A stretch of 64,000 bases of DNA from an uncultured Carboxylicivirga sp. (GTDB lineage Bacteria > Bacteroidota > Bacteroidia > Bacteroidales > Marinilabiliaceae), in contig CANNEA010000006.1 in NCBI GenBank assembly GCA_947503525.1, positions 124,001 through 188,000 on the forward strand, in the 5' to 3' direction. Numbering within the stretch: position 1 is the first letter of the stretch; the number at the start of each line of letters is the position of its first letter. Made by a program: the position numbers and the translations under genes. Shown here piece by piece: positions 1 through 8,330 of the stretch. A model generated the notes under the pieces. It saw only the letters and a list, made by a program, of their open reading frames with translations, was not told where the DNA came from and made no database searches.

Positions 1-1362
1 AATAAGAATGGTGATTATCCACAGTGAGATCACTCTATCGCTTTTGGCCTCTGCCAATATCTGCTCTTGTTCTAATTCAGATATCTTTTGTTCTTTTTTC
101 TCCGTTTCATATTTCGAGATAAGCTCAGCAAACTGTCGCTTATTTTCCTGAGAGTCGATGCTATCGCTAAACTGTTTGTATTTCTTATAATTGATCAAGG
201 CATTTTCATGATCATTCATGGCTTCGTAGTTGTCGGACAGACCCAGGAAGGCATCTTTTAGTTTATAGATGTCTTGTATAAATTCACCATGTTCAATGGA
301 TTTATTGAGCTTAGCAATGGATGCCTGGTATTGTTTTTCTTCAAACAAGCAGAGTCCGATTCCAAGATAGTTGGAACATTTAAAAAGCTCATCGTCCAAT
401 TCATAACTTAATTCAAGGCCGTCTTCGTATTTTTTAAGAGCTTCCTTATAATTCTTCATGTTGAACTCCAGTAAACCTTGCGAATACATGGTTTTACATT
501 TTTCTACGATAAAGCCATTGTGCGAATTTAAATAGAATGAAGAATCCAGGTCGTTGCGGGCTTTGCTGTAATTTTCGGTTTCGATGTAAATATCGCCTAA
601 CATGCGATAGGTGATAGCAACAAATTTGGTGTTATTTATTTCGCGATAATGCTGCAGGCATGTATTCAAAATCTCAATGCTTTCTTTATATTTTTTCTGT
701 GCATTATAGGTGCTTACCAATTGGGTTAAAGTGTAGACTTCCCAATTTTTTACGCCTTTTTTCTGAAAGATTTCAAGCGCCTCAAGTGTAAGATTGGCCG
801 ATTCGTTATAATTACCCCAACTGCTATAGGCACTGGAAGCCAAATACAAACTCACGCCGTATCCTACCGAGTCATTATGGCGAAGGAAGACTTCACCTGC
901 CTTTTCGGCATAGTAAATACAGCTATCATAATGGCCTAATTCACTCTGAATATTACCCAGGTTATAATAAACCGATGCTTCCATTTGGTACAGACCCGCT
1001 ATCTTATTGGCATCCCTTGCTTTTAAATAATGTTCGCTTGCTTTGAGATGATCGCCCAACTGAAAATAGGCATTGGCCATGCGTTCATATCCTTTGGCAA
1101 TACCAACATGAAAGCCAAGCAGTTCAGAGAGATCAACCGCACTTTGCCCATGCGCTATGGCTTGTTTCGAATCACTGTAAGTATTCCAATCGCTTATCTT
1201 GATGTAAAGAAATACCTTGTTGGTATCGTCAGGAGCAGCCTCTATTACCTGTAGAAGACTATCGTTTTGATCAGTAAAAGAGGCCTGAATCCTTTGCGGA
1301 AAGAATAAGCTAAGGAGTAAGATTAAACAAGGACTTATTACTGTTTTTGATAAATAGTTCAT
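1..1362 (-). CDS. TPR-repeat signalling protein, C-terminus cut off by the window edge
   Basis: Reading the minus strand from the ATG at 1362 gives 454 codons open to the window edge. It begins with a signal peptide (MNYLSKTV, then a leucine-rich core). A long run of tetratricopeptide-type helical pairs follows (for example AKGYERMANAYFQLGDHLKA and ASVYYNLGNIQSELGHYDSC). Next comes a charged coiled coil (KYETEKKEQKISELEQEQ), and at the edge a hydrophobic stretch (LWIITILI) that looks like a transmembrane helix. In Bacteroidota this order (signal peptide, periplasmic TPRs, coiled coil, TM) usually continues into a histidine kinase or a DNA-binding output domain. That part lies outside the window, so the output is unknown. 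The TPR region would act in the periplasm as a sensor or protein-binding module. There is no partner gene on the downstream side within view. Confidence 0.85.
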   Translation of the reverse strand, partial: MNYLSKTVISPCLILLLSLFFPQRIQASFTDQNDSLLQVIEAAPDDTNKVFLYIKISDWNTYSDSKQAIAHGQSAVDLSELLGFHVGIAKGYERMANAYFQLGDHLKASEHYLKARDANKIAGLYQMEASVYYNLGNIQSELGHYDSCIYYAEKAGEVFLRHNDSVGYGVSLYLASSAYSSWGNYNESANLTLEALEIFQKKGVKNWEVYTLTQLVSTYNAQKKYKESIEILNTCLQHYREINNTKFVAITYRMLGDIYIETENYSKARNDLDSSFYLNSHNGFIVEKCKTMYSQGLLEFNMKNYKEALKKYEDGLELSYELDDELFKCSNYLGIGLCLFEEKQYQASIAKLNKSIEHGEFIQDIYKLKDAFLGLSDNYEAMNDHENALINYKKYKQFSDSIDSQENKRQFAELISKYETEKKEQKISELEQEQILAEAKSDRVISLWIITILI

Positions 1363-1604
1363 ATTAAAACTTGCTAAGGTCAATACAATAAAAGAAGTGC
1401 TCATTCCCTGTTTAGTAAATATCCACACTATAAATAAGACAGTCAAGTCTTTTATTTAAAGATTTGACCGCTAATTGAAATAATTAATCGTGAGACCGCA
1501 CTTTGTTAGTCTTCTGCTGAGTGACTAATGTGCAAGTCATCTGTGCTTTAAGCTGTAATTTGTAATTTAGATGCGATTACTTACCTTGTGAAAAAATACG
1601 CACT

Positions 1605-2282
1605 ATGAACCTAACGTTAATCGACGATTTAATCCTGCTTTCATTGGATGATGAAAGCGGATCATTTATTCCCAATTCACTTGGATTTGGTTATGCTCTG
1701 GCCGGAGCTGTTTTAATGGAGTTGAGCCTTCAGGAACTGATTGTCATTAAAGATAAGAAAGTAGAAGTAAAAGCTTCGGGTCGTGCCAATGATGAATTAC
1801 TGAATCATTATTTGGATATCATGCGTCAATCAAAGAAAGTACGTAAGGTCGATCATTGGATTGATAAAATTGGAGGCAAAGAAAGTGACATCATCAAGTC
1901 CTGCACCGACAAATTGATACGTCAAGGCGTGTTGAAGATGGAAAAGAAAAAGATCCTTTGGGTATTTACCTCTACCAAATATCCGGCCATGGATTCACGT
2001 CACGAAAATCAAGTGCGCCGACGTTTAAATAGCATTGTTGAAAGAGGTAGCGAAGCCGAATTAAGCGAACTCATGCTGATTAGTCTGGTTGATGCCTGTG
2101 AATTAAATGTTGAGGTTTATGGTAAGGAGAAAGCCAAAAGATATAAGAAGCAGATTAAGACCATTATTGAAAGTTCGAAAACCAATTCAATGATTAATAC
2201 AACGGTTAAAGAGGTGCATGATGCTATTATGGCGAGTTTGGTGATTATGCTGACGACTACAACGATTATAACAACTAGTTAA
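1605..2282 (+). CDS. GPP34 (GOLPH3)-family protein
   Basis: 225 aa with no signal peptide. The N-terminus MNLTLIDDLILLSLDDESG is the typical opening of the GPP34/Golgi phosphoprotein 3 family. It is followed by the family-like helix ALAGAVLMELSLQELI, the segment LIRQGVLKMEKKKILWVFTSTKYP and a helical C-terminal half. Eukaryotic members bind phosphatidylinositol-4-phosphate at the Golgi; the role of bacterial members is largely unknown, and a peripheral membrane or lipid-binding function is only an inference. The last residues (ITTTTIITTS) are low complexity. The start is the first ATG after a long AT-rich leader. The next gene starts 10 bases after the stop and could be co-transcribed. Confidence 0.8.
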   Translation: MNLTLIDDLILLSLDDESGSFIPNSLGFGYALAGAVLMELSLQELIVIKDKKVEVKASGRANDELLNHYLDIMRQSKKVRKVDHWIDKIGGKESDIIKSCTDKLIRQGVLKMEKKKILWVFTSTKYPAMDSRHENQVRRRLNSIVERGSEAELSELMLISLVDACELNVEVYGKEKAKRYKKQIKTIIESSKTNSMINTTVKEVHDAIMASLVIMLTTTTIITTS

Positions 2283-2291
2283 TAATTTGAT

Positions 2292-2770
2292 ATGACAAGA
2301 GCACAAGCGGGATTATTTTCTGTTCTTAATCAACGAGCGATAGTTATTGTAGTTCTGTTTTTGTGCTTAAATAATGTATTATTGGCTCAAAGCGAACTGA
2401 GTAAGATAAATGTATATGCCGAAATTGCCGCAGTACCGGGTGTGGAGGCTTTGCTAAATTTTGAATTTCAGATTGCTTCTGGTGAGTCAGTAACATGGTA
2501 TGGAAGAACTGGCTTTGGCTATGGCGGAATTTTGGCCGCTACTGGTGGGCCCGGTGTGCTGGCTGCGATAAGTATGTTAAGCGGTAAGGCGAATAATCAT
2601 TTTGAACTTAATGGAGGTGCCTTTATTGGTAATGATACATCTTATGATGATCCTTTGTGATACCCTGCTTAGATGTTGGCTATCGATATCAAAAGCCTGA
2701 GGGCGGATTCATCTTTAAAGCAAAAGCTGGTGTGCTTGGTTTGGGAATTGGCTTAGGCTATGCCTTCTAG
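2292..2770 (+). pseudogene. Frameshifted small secreted protein
   Basis: The first frame runs from ATG 2292 to TGA 2658-2660 (122 aa): signal peptide around residues 15-33 (VIVVLFLCLNNVLLAQ), then a glycine-rich barrel-like body (GFGYGGILAATGGPGVLAA). The protein clearly continues in another frame: from TTT 2654-2656 one reads FVIPCLDVGYRYQKPEGG and on to GIGLGYAF, stopping at 2768-2770. Adding one T to the short T-run at 2654-2656 would join both parts into a protein of about 159 aa with an aromatic C-terminal residue, as expected for a small outer-membrane or periplasmic protein. The break is either a true 1-nt deletion or a sequencing error. Function is not recognised. It lies 10 bases after the GPP34 gene. 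Confidence 0.7.
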
Positions 2771-2984
2771 TCTTTGGAGTAAGCATCCTTTCTTAGCATT
2801 CTTCCACTAACTATAATGTACTTGCCCCCTGGGAGTAGTCGCCATGACTATGGGGGAGATTGTATACTTTTAATAAGTAAATATCTGTGCCTCTGCGTTC
2901 CTTATAATTAATGGTGATTCTTTGTCCACGAGTTTTACTCCCGATAACTATCGGGATTATCACGAATTCAAATATACCGTCTAA

Positions 2985-3087
2985 CAATGCTCCACTGGGG
3001 GAGCTGGCAAAGCCTGAGGGGGAATAGCTTTCCCTTTCCTCAATAAAATCAATCTGCAATAAAGCACCTCCTCTCCTTTAGGAGAGG
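2985..3087 (+). repeat. 103-bp direct repeat, copy A
   Basis: From CAATGCTCCACTGGGGGAGC to TTTAGGAGAGG this matches 4621-4723 at a constant offset of 1636, with one clear difference near position 3044. It contains one copy of the G/C-clustered REP-like element and a small hairpin, CCTCTCCtttaGGAGAGG. Confidence 0.85.
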
Positions 3088-3974
3088 TGGCTTCTCCGTA
3101 CCTCTCCGCCTCCGCGTTGCAATTGTTTTGTGCGTTGTATTTCTTCTTCATTCCTTTTTTAAAAAAGGAACCAAAAACCTTATCGCCAGAGGGGATTGCT
3201 GCGCACCGGTGCTGAACCATTCCCCCTCTCCCTTCGGGTGTCTCCCCTAGGGGAGAATTGATTTACACATCTTCCCCTTGGGGAAGTGCCGAAGGCGATG
3301 GGGGAATAAAGAACGTCATTCCGCCAAGTTCACACCTATCCCTGACTGTCGATGATTCGAAACTGCGGTTCGATTTGGGTAATGGTTTGTGATATGTTAA
3401 TAATTCTATTGTATTAGCCCAACGGACTTAGGCTATTATCCTTTAAAAAAAGCTCCGTGCCTACGTCTCTGTGTTTATTTTTTATCATTCCTTTATTAAT
3501 CGCAAATAACCTTGATGTACTCTCTTATTCCACCTTTGCTCCGCAGAGGGGGTCCCCACTTTATGAATGGAGGAAATAGAAAATTTGGTAGCAAGCTGTA
3601 AATCATTAAATTTTCTCCGTAATGAATAACTAGTGGGTCGATGAGGAGCTTAGTGGCGGTCTTCTTTGTTTACTTTCTTCGACTGCAGGAAGAATTGAAG
3701 CGTAGCGAAAATCACGAACACCTCAAATAAAACTAGTGAGATAAAGTAAATGCCAGTCCGGCATGAGGACAAAGATATTAGACTCAGAATGAAGGTATTT
3801 TTTACGATGATGGTGAAGGCAAAGGAAGCAGAGAGATACAAAAATAGTTTTTGCTCTGCGTTCCGTGTTTATTTTGACTGTTAGGATAAGTAGCAGCTCT
3901 TTATTGTAAAAGTGTATGAAGAACCGTTCCATATTTATATCTACACTCCATGTTTGCTTTGTAAAAGTTTTCTT

Positions 3975-4195
3975 TTATCCTTTTTGTCATTGCCACAAAA
4001 AGCATGAAAAAAGTCTAGCCGAGAAGATTTCCAACGCGCTCTTCCCAATTGTCAATAATTCAAAAGAAGTAAGATGTTTTTCAAACATAAAGGCAAGCCC
4101 CTTCTTTGAATTATTAAGCCAATTGAAAATTCACCCTCTTTATGGCCATCTCCTTCTCGGCCACCCCACGCTTGTGTTCTTGCTACTTATCAATG
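3975..4195 (+). repeat. 221-bp direct repeat, copy A
   Basis: From TTATCCTTTTTGTCATTGCC to CAATG this segment matches 4405-4625 at a constant offset of 430 bases, with only about a dozen substitutions and no gaps by eye. It carries no recognisable coding content. Because copies A and B are ungapped and close together, they look like a recent segmental duplication or two copies of one element. Confidence 0.85.
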
Positions 4196-4404
4196 TGCCC
4201 CTTGGGAGCTGTTGACACGACTGAGGGGGAATATTTTGTATCTGAAAGCCTGAAGGGCTTAAGTCATTTTAGCTCAGGGCAAACGAAGTGTCGCCCTGAG
4301 CTATAAGCGATATGGGAGATAAGTCGTACTCGCCGAGCTTGTTTTATAGCCATAGGTATTGCGACTTGGAAGCTTTGCTCAGGAATAGCACGTCCTGTCT
4401 TTCA

Positions 4405-4625
4405 TTATCCTTTTTGTCATTGCCACAAAAAGCAAGAAAAAAGTCTAGCCGAGAAGATTACCAATGCGCTCTTCCCAATTGTCAATAATTCAATAGAAGT
4501 AAGATGTTTTTCAAACATAAAGGCAAGCCCCTTCTTTGAATTATTAAGCCAATTGAAAATTCACCCTCTTTTTGGCCATCTCCTTCTCGGCCAACCCACG
4601 CTTGTGTTATTGCTCTTAATCAATG
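4405..4625 (+). repeat. 221-bp direct repeat, copy B
   Basis: Second copy of the 3975-4195 repeat (offset 430). It runs directly into the 103-bp repeat at 4621-4723, so 4405-4723 is a composite whose two halves occur separately upstream. Confidence 0.85.
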
Positions 4626-4723
4626 CTCCACTGGGGGAGCTGGCAAAGCCTGAGGGGGAATAGCTTTCCCTTTCCTCAATTAAATCAATCTGCAATAAAG
4701 CACCTCCTCTCCTTTAGGAGAGG
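4621..4723 (+). repeat. 103-bp direct repeat, copy B
   Basis: Second copy of 2985-3087 (offset 1636), fused without a gap to the end of the 221-bp repeat copy B. The junction CAATG is shared by both repeat families, which may mark the recombination point. Confidence 0.85.
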
Positions 4724-4774
4724 ATAGAGGTGAGGTGGCTTCTCCGCGTCTCCATTTTCCATTATTTCCCCCAC

Positions 4775-4803
4775 AAAAAAGGCCGCCCCTTACCAGGGCG
4801 ACC
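4775..4803 (-). terminator. Intrinsic terminator of the 4824-5522 gene
   Basis: On the minus strand the arms GGTCGCCC and GGGCGGCC form an 8-bp stem (one G-U pair) with a 7-nt loop, followed by TTTTTTG. It lies 21 bases past the stop of the minus-strand gene at 4824, the correct place for its Rho-independent terminator. Confidence 0.85.
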
Positions 4804-4823
4804 TCTCAATATTCACTGCAAAA

Positions 4824-5522
4824 CTAATTAATCGATTCTTCAATTTCTTCTTCTTCGGCCTGATCAGCCATTGGTTTGCTGGAACCATATATCACGTAGT
4901 CGGTGTAATAGGCTTCGTTGGTATCTTTCCATATTTTTTTACCGGCCTCGCAAAGCTCACTCATCTTTTTATATAAGTCATTGGCCAGTGTTATACGTTC
5001 CAGGGTTTTTTCCTTACGTAAGGATGCGGCCGTGGCTTGCTCGTCGATGGCCAAATCCAATTTATCTCTGCCGCTGAGTATTTCATCCAGTAAGGCTCGG
5101 TTCACTTGTCGCTTCGACAGTTTGTCCAGGCGTTTTTCGGCGACCTGAACCACATGTAAAGCTTTGCCCACCATTTCATTGTCTTTTAAATTATGGATGT
5201 TGCCAAATCGAAACAGACTAAACTCCACCGATTTGGCACCCAGGGCCAAACGACAGCGGAAGGCCAAATCGTTAAGGTTGTTTTCCAGATCTTCACGATC
5301 TTCGTTTTTTTTGTTGGTGCATAGTTTCTGCTCGCCCTCGTAGAACTCATCCGATGGCAAAGCTTTTAATAAGTCGACCAGGTTAACAACTGCATCACGA
5401 TGCTCTTCTCCATAGCCATATCCCTTAAATTGGTCTTGATCGCGATTATAAGAAATCACAAATTTATCGCCGCGTTGCAGTAATTCGGGAATCGAAAAAT
5501 TAAAAATAGTACTTACATTCAT
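4824..5522 (-). CDS. Uncharacterised helical cytosolic protein
   Basis: 232 aa, no signal peptide or membrane segment. The sequence is rich in charged amphipathic helices (for example DREDLENNLNDLAFRCRLAL and KALHVVQVAEKRLDKLSKRQ) and ends with an acidic tail (DQAEEEEIEESIN). I do not recognise a family. The overall character fits a helical-bundle structural or regulatory protein. It is monocistronic: its own terminator lies just downstream, and more than 1 kb of gene-free DNA lies upstream. The start ATG at 5522 follows an AT-rich leader. Confidence 0.75.
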   Translation of the reverse strand: MNVSTIFNFSIPELLQRGDKFVISYNRDQDQFKGYGYGEEHRDAVVNLVDLLKALPSDEFYEGEQKLCTNKKNEDREDLENNLNDLAFRCRLALGAKSVEFSLFRFGNIHNLKDNEMVGKALHVVQVAEKRLDKLSKRQVNRALLDEILSGRDKLDLAIDEQATAASLRKEKTLERITLANDLYKKMSELCEAGKKIWKDTNEAYYTDYVIYGSSKPMADQAEEEEIEESIN

Positions 5523-6716
5523 GACTTAAGGTTTTAAAGTGCCTTTATCACTTATCTCTTAACTTCTGTATAACGCGATAAAGGCGGTTAAACAAATGGT
5601 TTTCTATGCATATGCTGTTATATATAAGAGCTCATTGTCTTTTTAATGGATATCATAATTAAGCGTTAGTTAAGCTAATTTATGAATAAAGAAATATTAC
5701 TGCAAATAAAAATGCTATTGACATTTAAATTAATTATTTGTAATAGCTGAGCATTTTTTCACCATGTATCCTATCGTTGATGTACAGTATTAAGTGATTC
5801 ATAAAAAGCATGATAGTAAAAGAGACTTATGAGCACTTAATTAAAATATATTACTTATATTGAGCTTTAGTAGTGAGCTTCTGTTAATAATAGGGATGAA
5901 TTCACCGCCTTATTTAGCCGCTTACTGATGGATGTGGGAGCTAGGAAAATTTATTTACAGGAGGCTTATTGGGTTTATTAGGATGCTGATAATTAGCAAT
6001 AGATCCATAGCAAGCTTGAAATCCATAGCAGACTGCGGGAAACTGTTCCCAAAGCCTGGGAAATGTATGCCAGAGCCTTTGAAACATGTAGCAGATGATG
6101 GGAAATGTATACCAGATGCTTTGAAATATACGGAAGATTGCCGGACAAGTACAGAAGCGTATGGGAAGAGTGCGGAAGACAGCTTGTAAGGATGTGAAGA
6201 TACTTTGACATGCGGAATAGATAGCTGGACGAGCTTAAACGAACGATTGAAAAACAGGAATGTAAAAAAATAGTGATGGGCAATGGCCCTCCATAAACCC
6301 TATAAGTTATATGCCTGGAACCTCAAGCCTTTGACCTGATATCTTATTTACTATTACGCAAGCTAAAAAAGTTTACATATACCATATAAGTAGCTAAAGC
6401 CTAATGCGACTGGCTTATGCCACTTTAGCCAACTAACGGACCAGAGGAAAAAGTGTTACGATTACGGTTTTTGGGTATTAACTAGTGGAGGATTGTATTA
6501 AAGAATAAAAGACAATAAACAATTATAGACGCTTAGAAACGGATATTAAATAAACGATAATAAATACTTAAAAAGGGTTTTATAGCTGAAAATCAATTTA
6601 TAAAATACAAAGCTAAAGTAAATATAGAAAGCACTGTGCTATATATAGACTAGTTATGGGCAATTTAAATGAATCCACAGTAGTCATTCGAAATCATTAT
6701 TAAATGAAAACATATA
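5523..6716. other. 1.2-kb intergenic region before RT1 with a 21-bp tandem array and a hairpin
   Basis: Apart from the 21-bp tandem array (5995-6267, entered separately), I see no convincing gene; the 85-aa open frame at 5932-6189 is merely a translation of the array. At 6393-6429 the arms GCTAAAG and CTTTAGC enclose an inner AGCC/GGCT pair and are followed by CCAACTAACGGA, resembling the ends of other intergenic elements in this window. The last 250 bases are very AT-rich and should hold the RT1 promoter; no clear -33/-7 pair could be fixed. Confidence 0.5.
5995..6267 (+). repeat. Degenerate 21-bp tandem repeat array
   Basis: About a dozen diverged 21-nt units in register. The clearest are at 6016 (TTGAAATCCATAGCAGACTG), 6037 (GGGAAACTGTTCCCAAAGCC), 6058 (GGGAAATGTATGCCAGAGCC), 6079 (TTGAAACATGTAGCAGATGA), 6100 (GGGAAATGTATACCAGATGC), 6121, 6142 and 6163. 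Units start with TTGAAA or GGGAAA and carry a CAGA-like block near the 3' end. Because the period is a multiple of three, it opens frames on both strands that mimic small proteins. The array at 57840-57986 has the same period and, on its minus strand, the same TTGAAA...CAGA pattern. Confidence 0.8.
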
Positions 6717-8330
6717 ATGGAAGCAGATATAATAAAGTTAGCATTGAATAACATTTCAAAGTATGGAGATACAGATATTTTTCCATTCCCAATTGAGAAG
6801 CTATTATTTTTTGATAAAGAAGAAGAGACTGCAGAGTTGATTAAAAAGATAGATGCGGATTTCTATAATTATTTAAATAGTAATCCTCCTGTTAATATTA
6901 ACACATCTGTTCCTCTAGGTTATACTGGATTCCGATGGGCTACACAGATTGACCCAATATGGAATGCTTATTTTTTATCTGCAGTACTGAGCATTGCTGA
7001 AGCTATTGAAAAGACAAGAATTGCAAAGGATGAGAATATAGTCTATTCATATAGATTTTCCCCAAACTCAAGTGATTACAAATTATTCGACAACAATTAT
7101 AATTGGTTTAAATTTCAATTAGATTCCTTAGAGTTTGTAAAGCAAAATGAGGAATATAAATACGTTGTAATTTGTGACATAGCTGATTTTTATAGTAGAA
7201 TATATCATCACCCTTTAGAAAATGCTCTAGAAAGGTTACCTATCTCAAATGAGATACCAAAAAAAATAAAAAAGCTTATTCAGAAGTTTTCGAATACAAA
7301 GTCATATGGATTGCCTATTGGTGGTGAAGCATCAAGAATTCTTGCTGAGCTGGTCTTAAATAATACAGACAGACTTTTACATAGTCAAGGGATAAAGTTT
7401 AAGCGATTTGTTGATGATATTCATATATTTTGCAAATCACTTCATGAAGCTCATTCTGCGTTATATTTTTTGGCAATGAAGCTTATGAGAAATGAAGGGT
7501 TAACATTGCAAAAACATAAAACACAAGTTCAATCTAGACTTGAATTTGAGAAATTAGTTTCTTCGCGAATAAATGCTGAGAGTGACATCGAAAAAGAACG
7601 TCAACGAGCAAAGTTTATGTCGTTACCAATAAATTACGACCCTTATTCAGATACAGCTGAGGAAGACTATGACCAAATCAAAAGTCAATTAGAAGAATTT
7701 GATATACTAGGTTTGCTGAATGACGAATTAAGAAAGGTGCGAATTCATCAGCAATTTGGAAAACGCTTAATAAAAACATTTGATATTTTGGAACCAAATG
7801 TAATCTCCAGTGCTTTTGATTCAATTATAAACAGGTTTGAAATTTTGTACCCAATCTTCCCTGCAATAATGAAATCTGCGTATAAGCATTTTGAAAAATT
7901 ATCTTCAGAAACAAAAACTAACCTTCAAACTTCTTTAAGAAACCTAGTGAATGATAATTCATATGTAATACAGTCAGAAATTAACATGACATATCTTCTT
8001 CGGGTTTTAGGTTTAGAGAATAGTTTACTGAACGAAGAAGCTATAATTAAAGCGTATAATAATGCAGCAGATAGCATTTTGATTAAAAGTATTGTTATTC
8101 AAATAATGACAAGGTGGAAAGCATATCATTGGCTAACAGATAAGAAAGATACATTTTCAACCATGAATAAATGGGAACGTCGAACCTTTATTGTTGCAGC
8201 GAACTTCATTGGTGACGAAGGTAGTCACTGGTTAAACCATAGTAAAAGAGAATTTTCCGACAGTGAAAAACTCATTATGGAATGGGCAAAAGAAAAATCA
8301 AAACTAACTGACTGGAACTTACCATTATGA
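6717..8330 (+). CDS. Reverse transcriptase (RT1), defence-associated type, with long helical C-terminus
   Basis: 537 aa RNA-directed DNA polymerase. The palm motifs are visible in order: A, CDIADFY (153-159, catalytic Asp); B, SYGLPIGGEASRILAE (196-211); C, FVDD (231-234, both catalytic Asp); D, GLTLQKHKT (261-269). The first ~140 residues form a family-specific N-terminus (GYTGFRWATQIDPIWNAYF) rather than the intron-type fingers. Residues ~270-537 are helical and end in WERRTFIVAANFIGDEGSHW, a tail I associate with the unknown-group/Abi-like RTs rather than retrons or group II introns. There is no maturase, integrase or Cas1 domain. The stop overlaps the next start by 4 bases (ATGA), so RT1 and the nuclease-like gene are translationally coupled. 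Inferred role: nucleic-acid synthesis in phage defence. The exact RT subgroup cannot be fixed by eye. Confidence 0.9.
   Translation: MEADIIKLALNNISKYGDTDIFPFPIEKLLFFDKEEETAELIKKIDADFYNYLNSNPPVNINTSVPLGYTGFRWATQIDPIWNAYFLSAVLSIAEAIEKTRIAKDENIVYSYRFSPNSSDYKLFDNNYNWFKFQLDSLEFVKQNEEYKYVVICDIADFYSRIYHHPLENALERLPISNEIPKKIKKLIQKFSNTKSYGLPIGGEASRILAELVLNNTDRLLHSQGIKFKRFVDDIHIFCKSLHEAHSALYFLAMKLMRNEGLTLQKHKTQVQSRLEFEKLVSSRINAESDIEKERQRAKFMSLPINYDPYSDTAEEDYDQIKSQLEEFDILGLLNDELRKVRIHQQFGKRLIKTFDILEPNVISSAFDSIINRFEILYPIFPAIMKSAYKHFEKLSSETKTNLQTSLRNLVNDNSYVIQSEINMTYLLRVLGLENSLLNEEAIIKAYNNAADSILIKSIVIQIMTRWKAYHWLTDKKDTFSTMNKWERRTFIVAANFIGDEGSHWLNHSKREFSDSEKLIMEWAKEKSKLTDWNLPL

Larger units (their letters stand above)
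2771..4823. other. Two-kilobase gene-free, repeat-rich intergenic region
   Basis: I see no convincing gene here; the short open frames carry no recognisable domain and read through repeats. The region is a patchwork of direct repeats (entered separately), several copies of a short G/C-clustered element with the pattern CCCCTTGGGGGAG-n-CGAAG-n-GGGGGA (about 2821-2855, 2989-3022, 3219-3256, 3273-3306, 4196-4230, 4625-4660), a near-perfect palindrome at 2939-2956, and the arms of another element at 3655-3692. It resembles Bacteroidota intergenic repeat clusters (REP/BIME-like) more than decayed coding DNA. Confidence 0.6.

Noticed and set aside
3916-4215. 99-aa open frame in the 2.8-4.8 kb gap
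   Set aside because: It runs through the 221-bp repeat and the sister copy does not keep the frame as a gene would; no homology visible.
5932-6189. 85-aa open frame upstream of RT1
   Set aside because: It is only a translation of the 21-bp tandem array; residues show no domain and the opposite strand is equally open because the period is a multiple of three.
6717-8330. RT1 as a group II intron or retron reverse transcriptase
   Set aside because: No maturase/HNH domain, no intron RNA ends and no msr-msd-like element before the gene were found; the N- and C-termini fit the unknown/Abi groups better.
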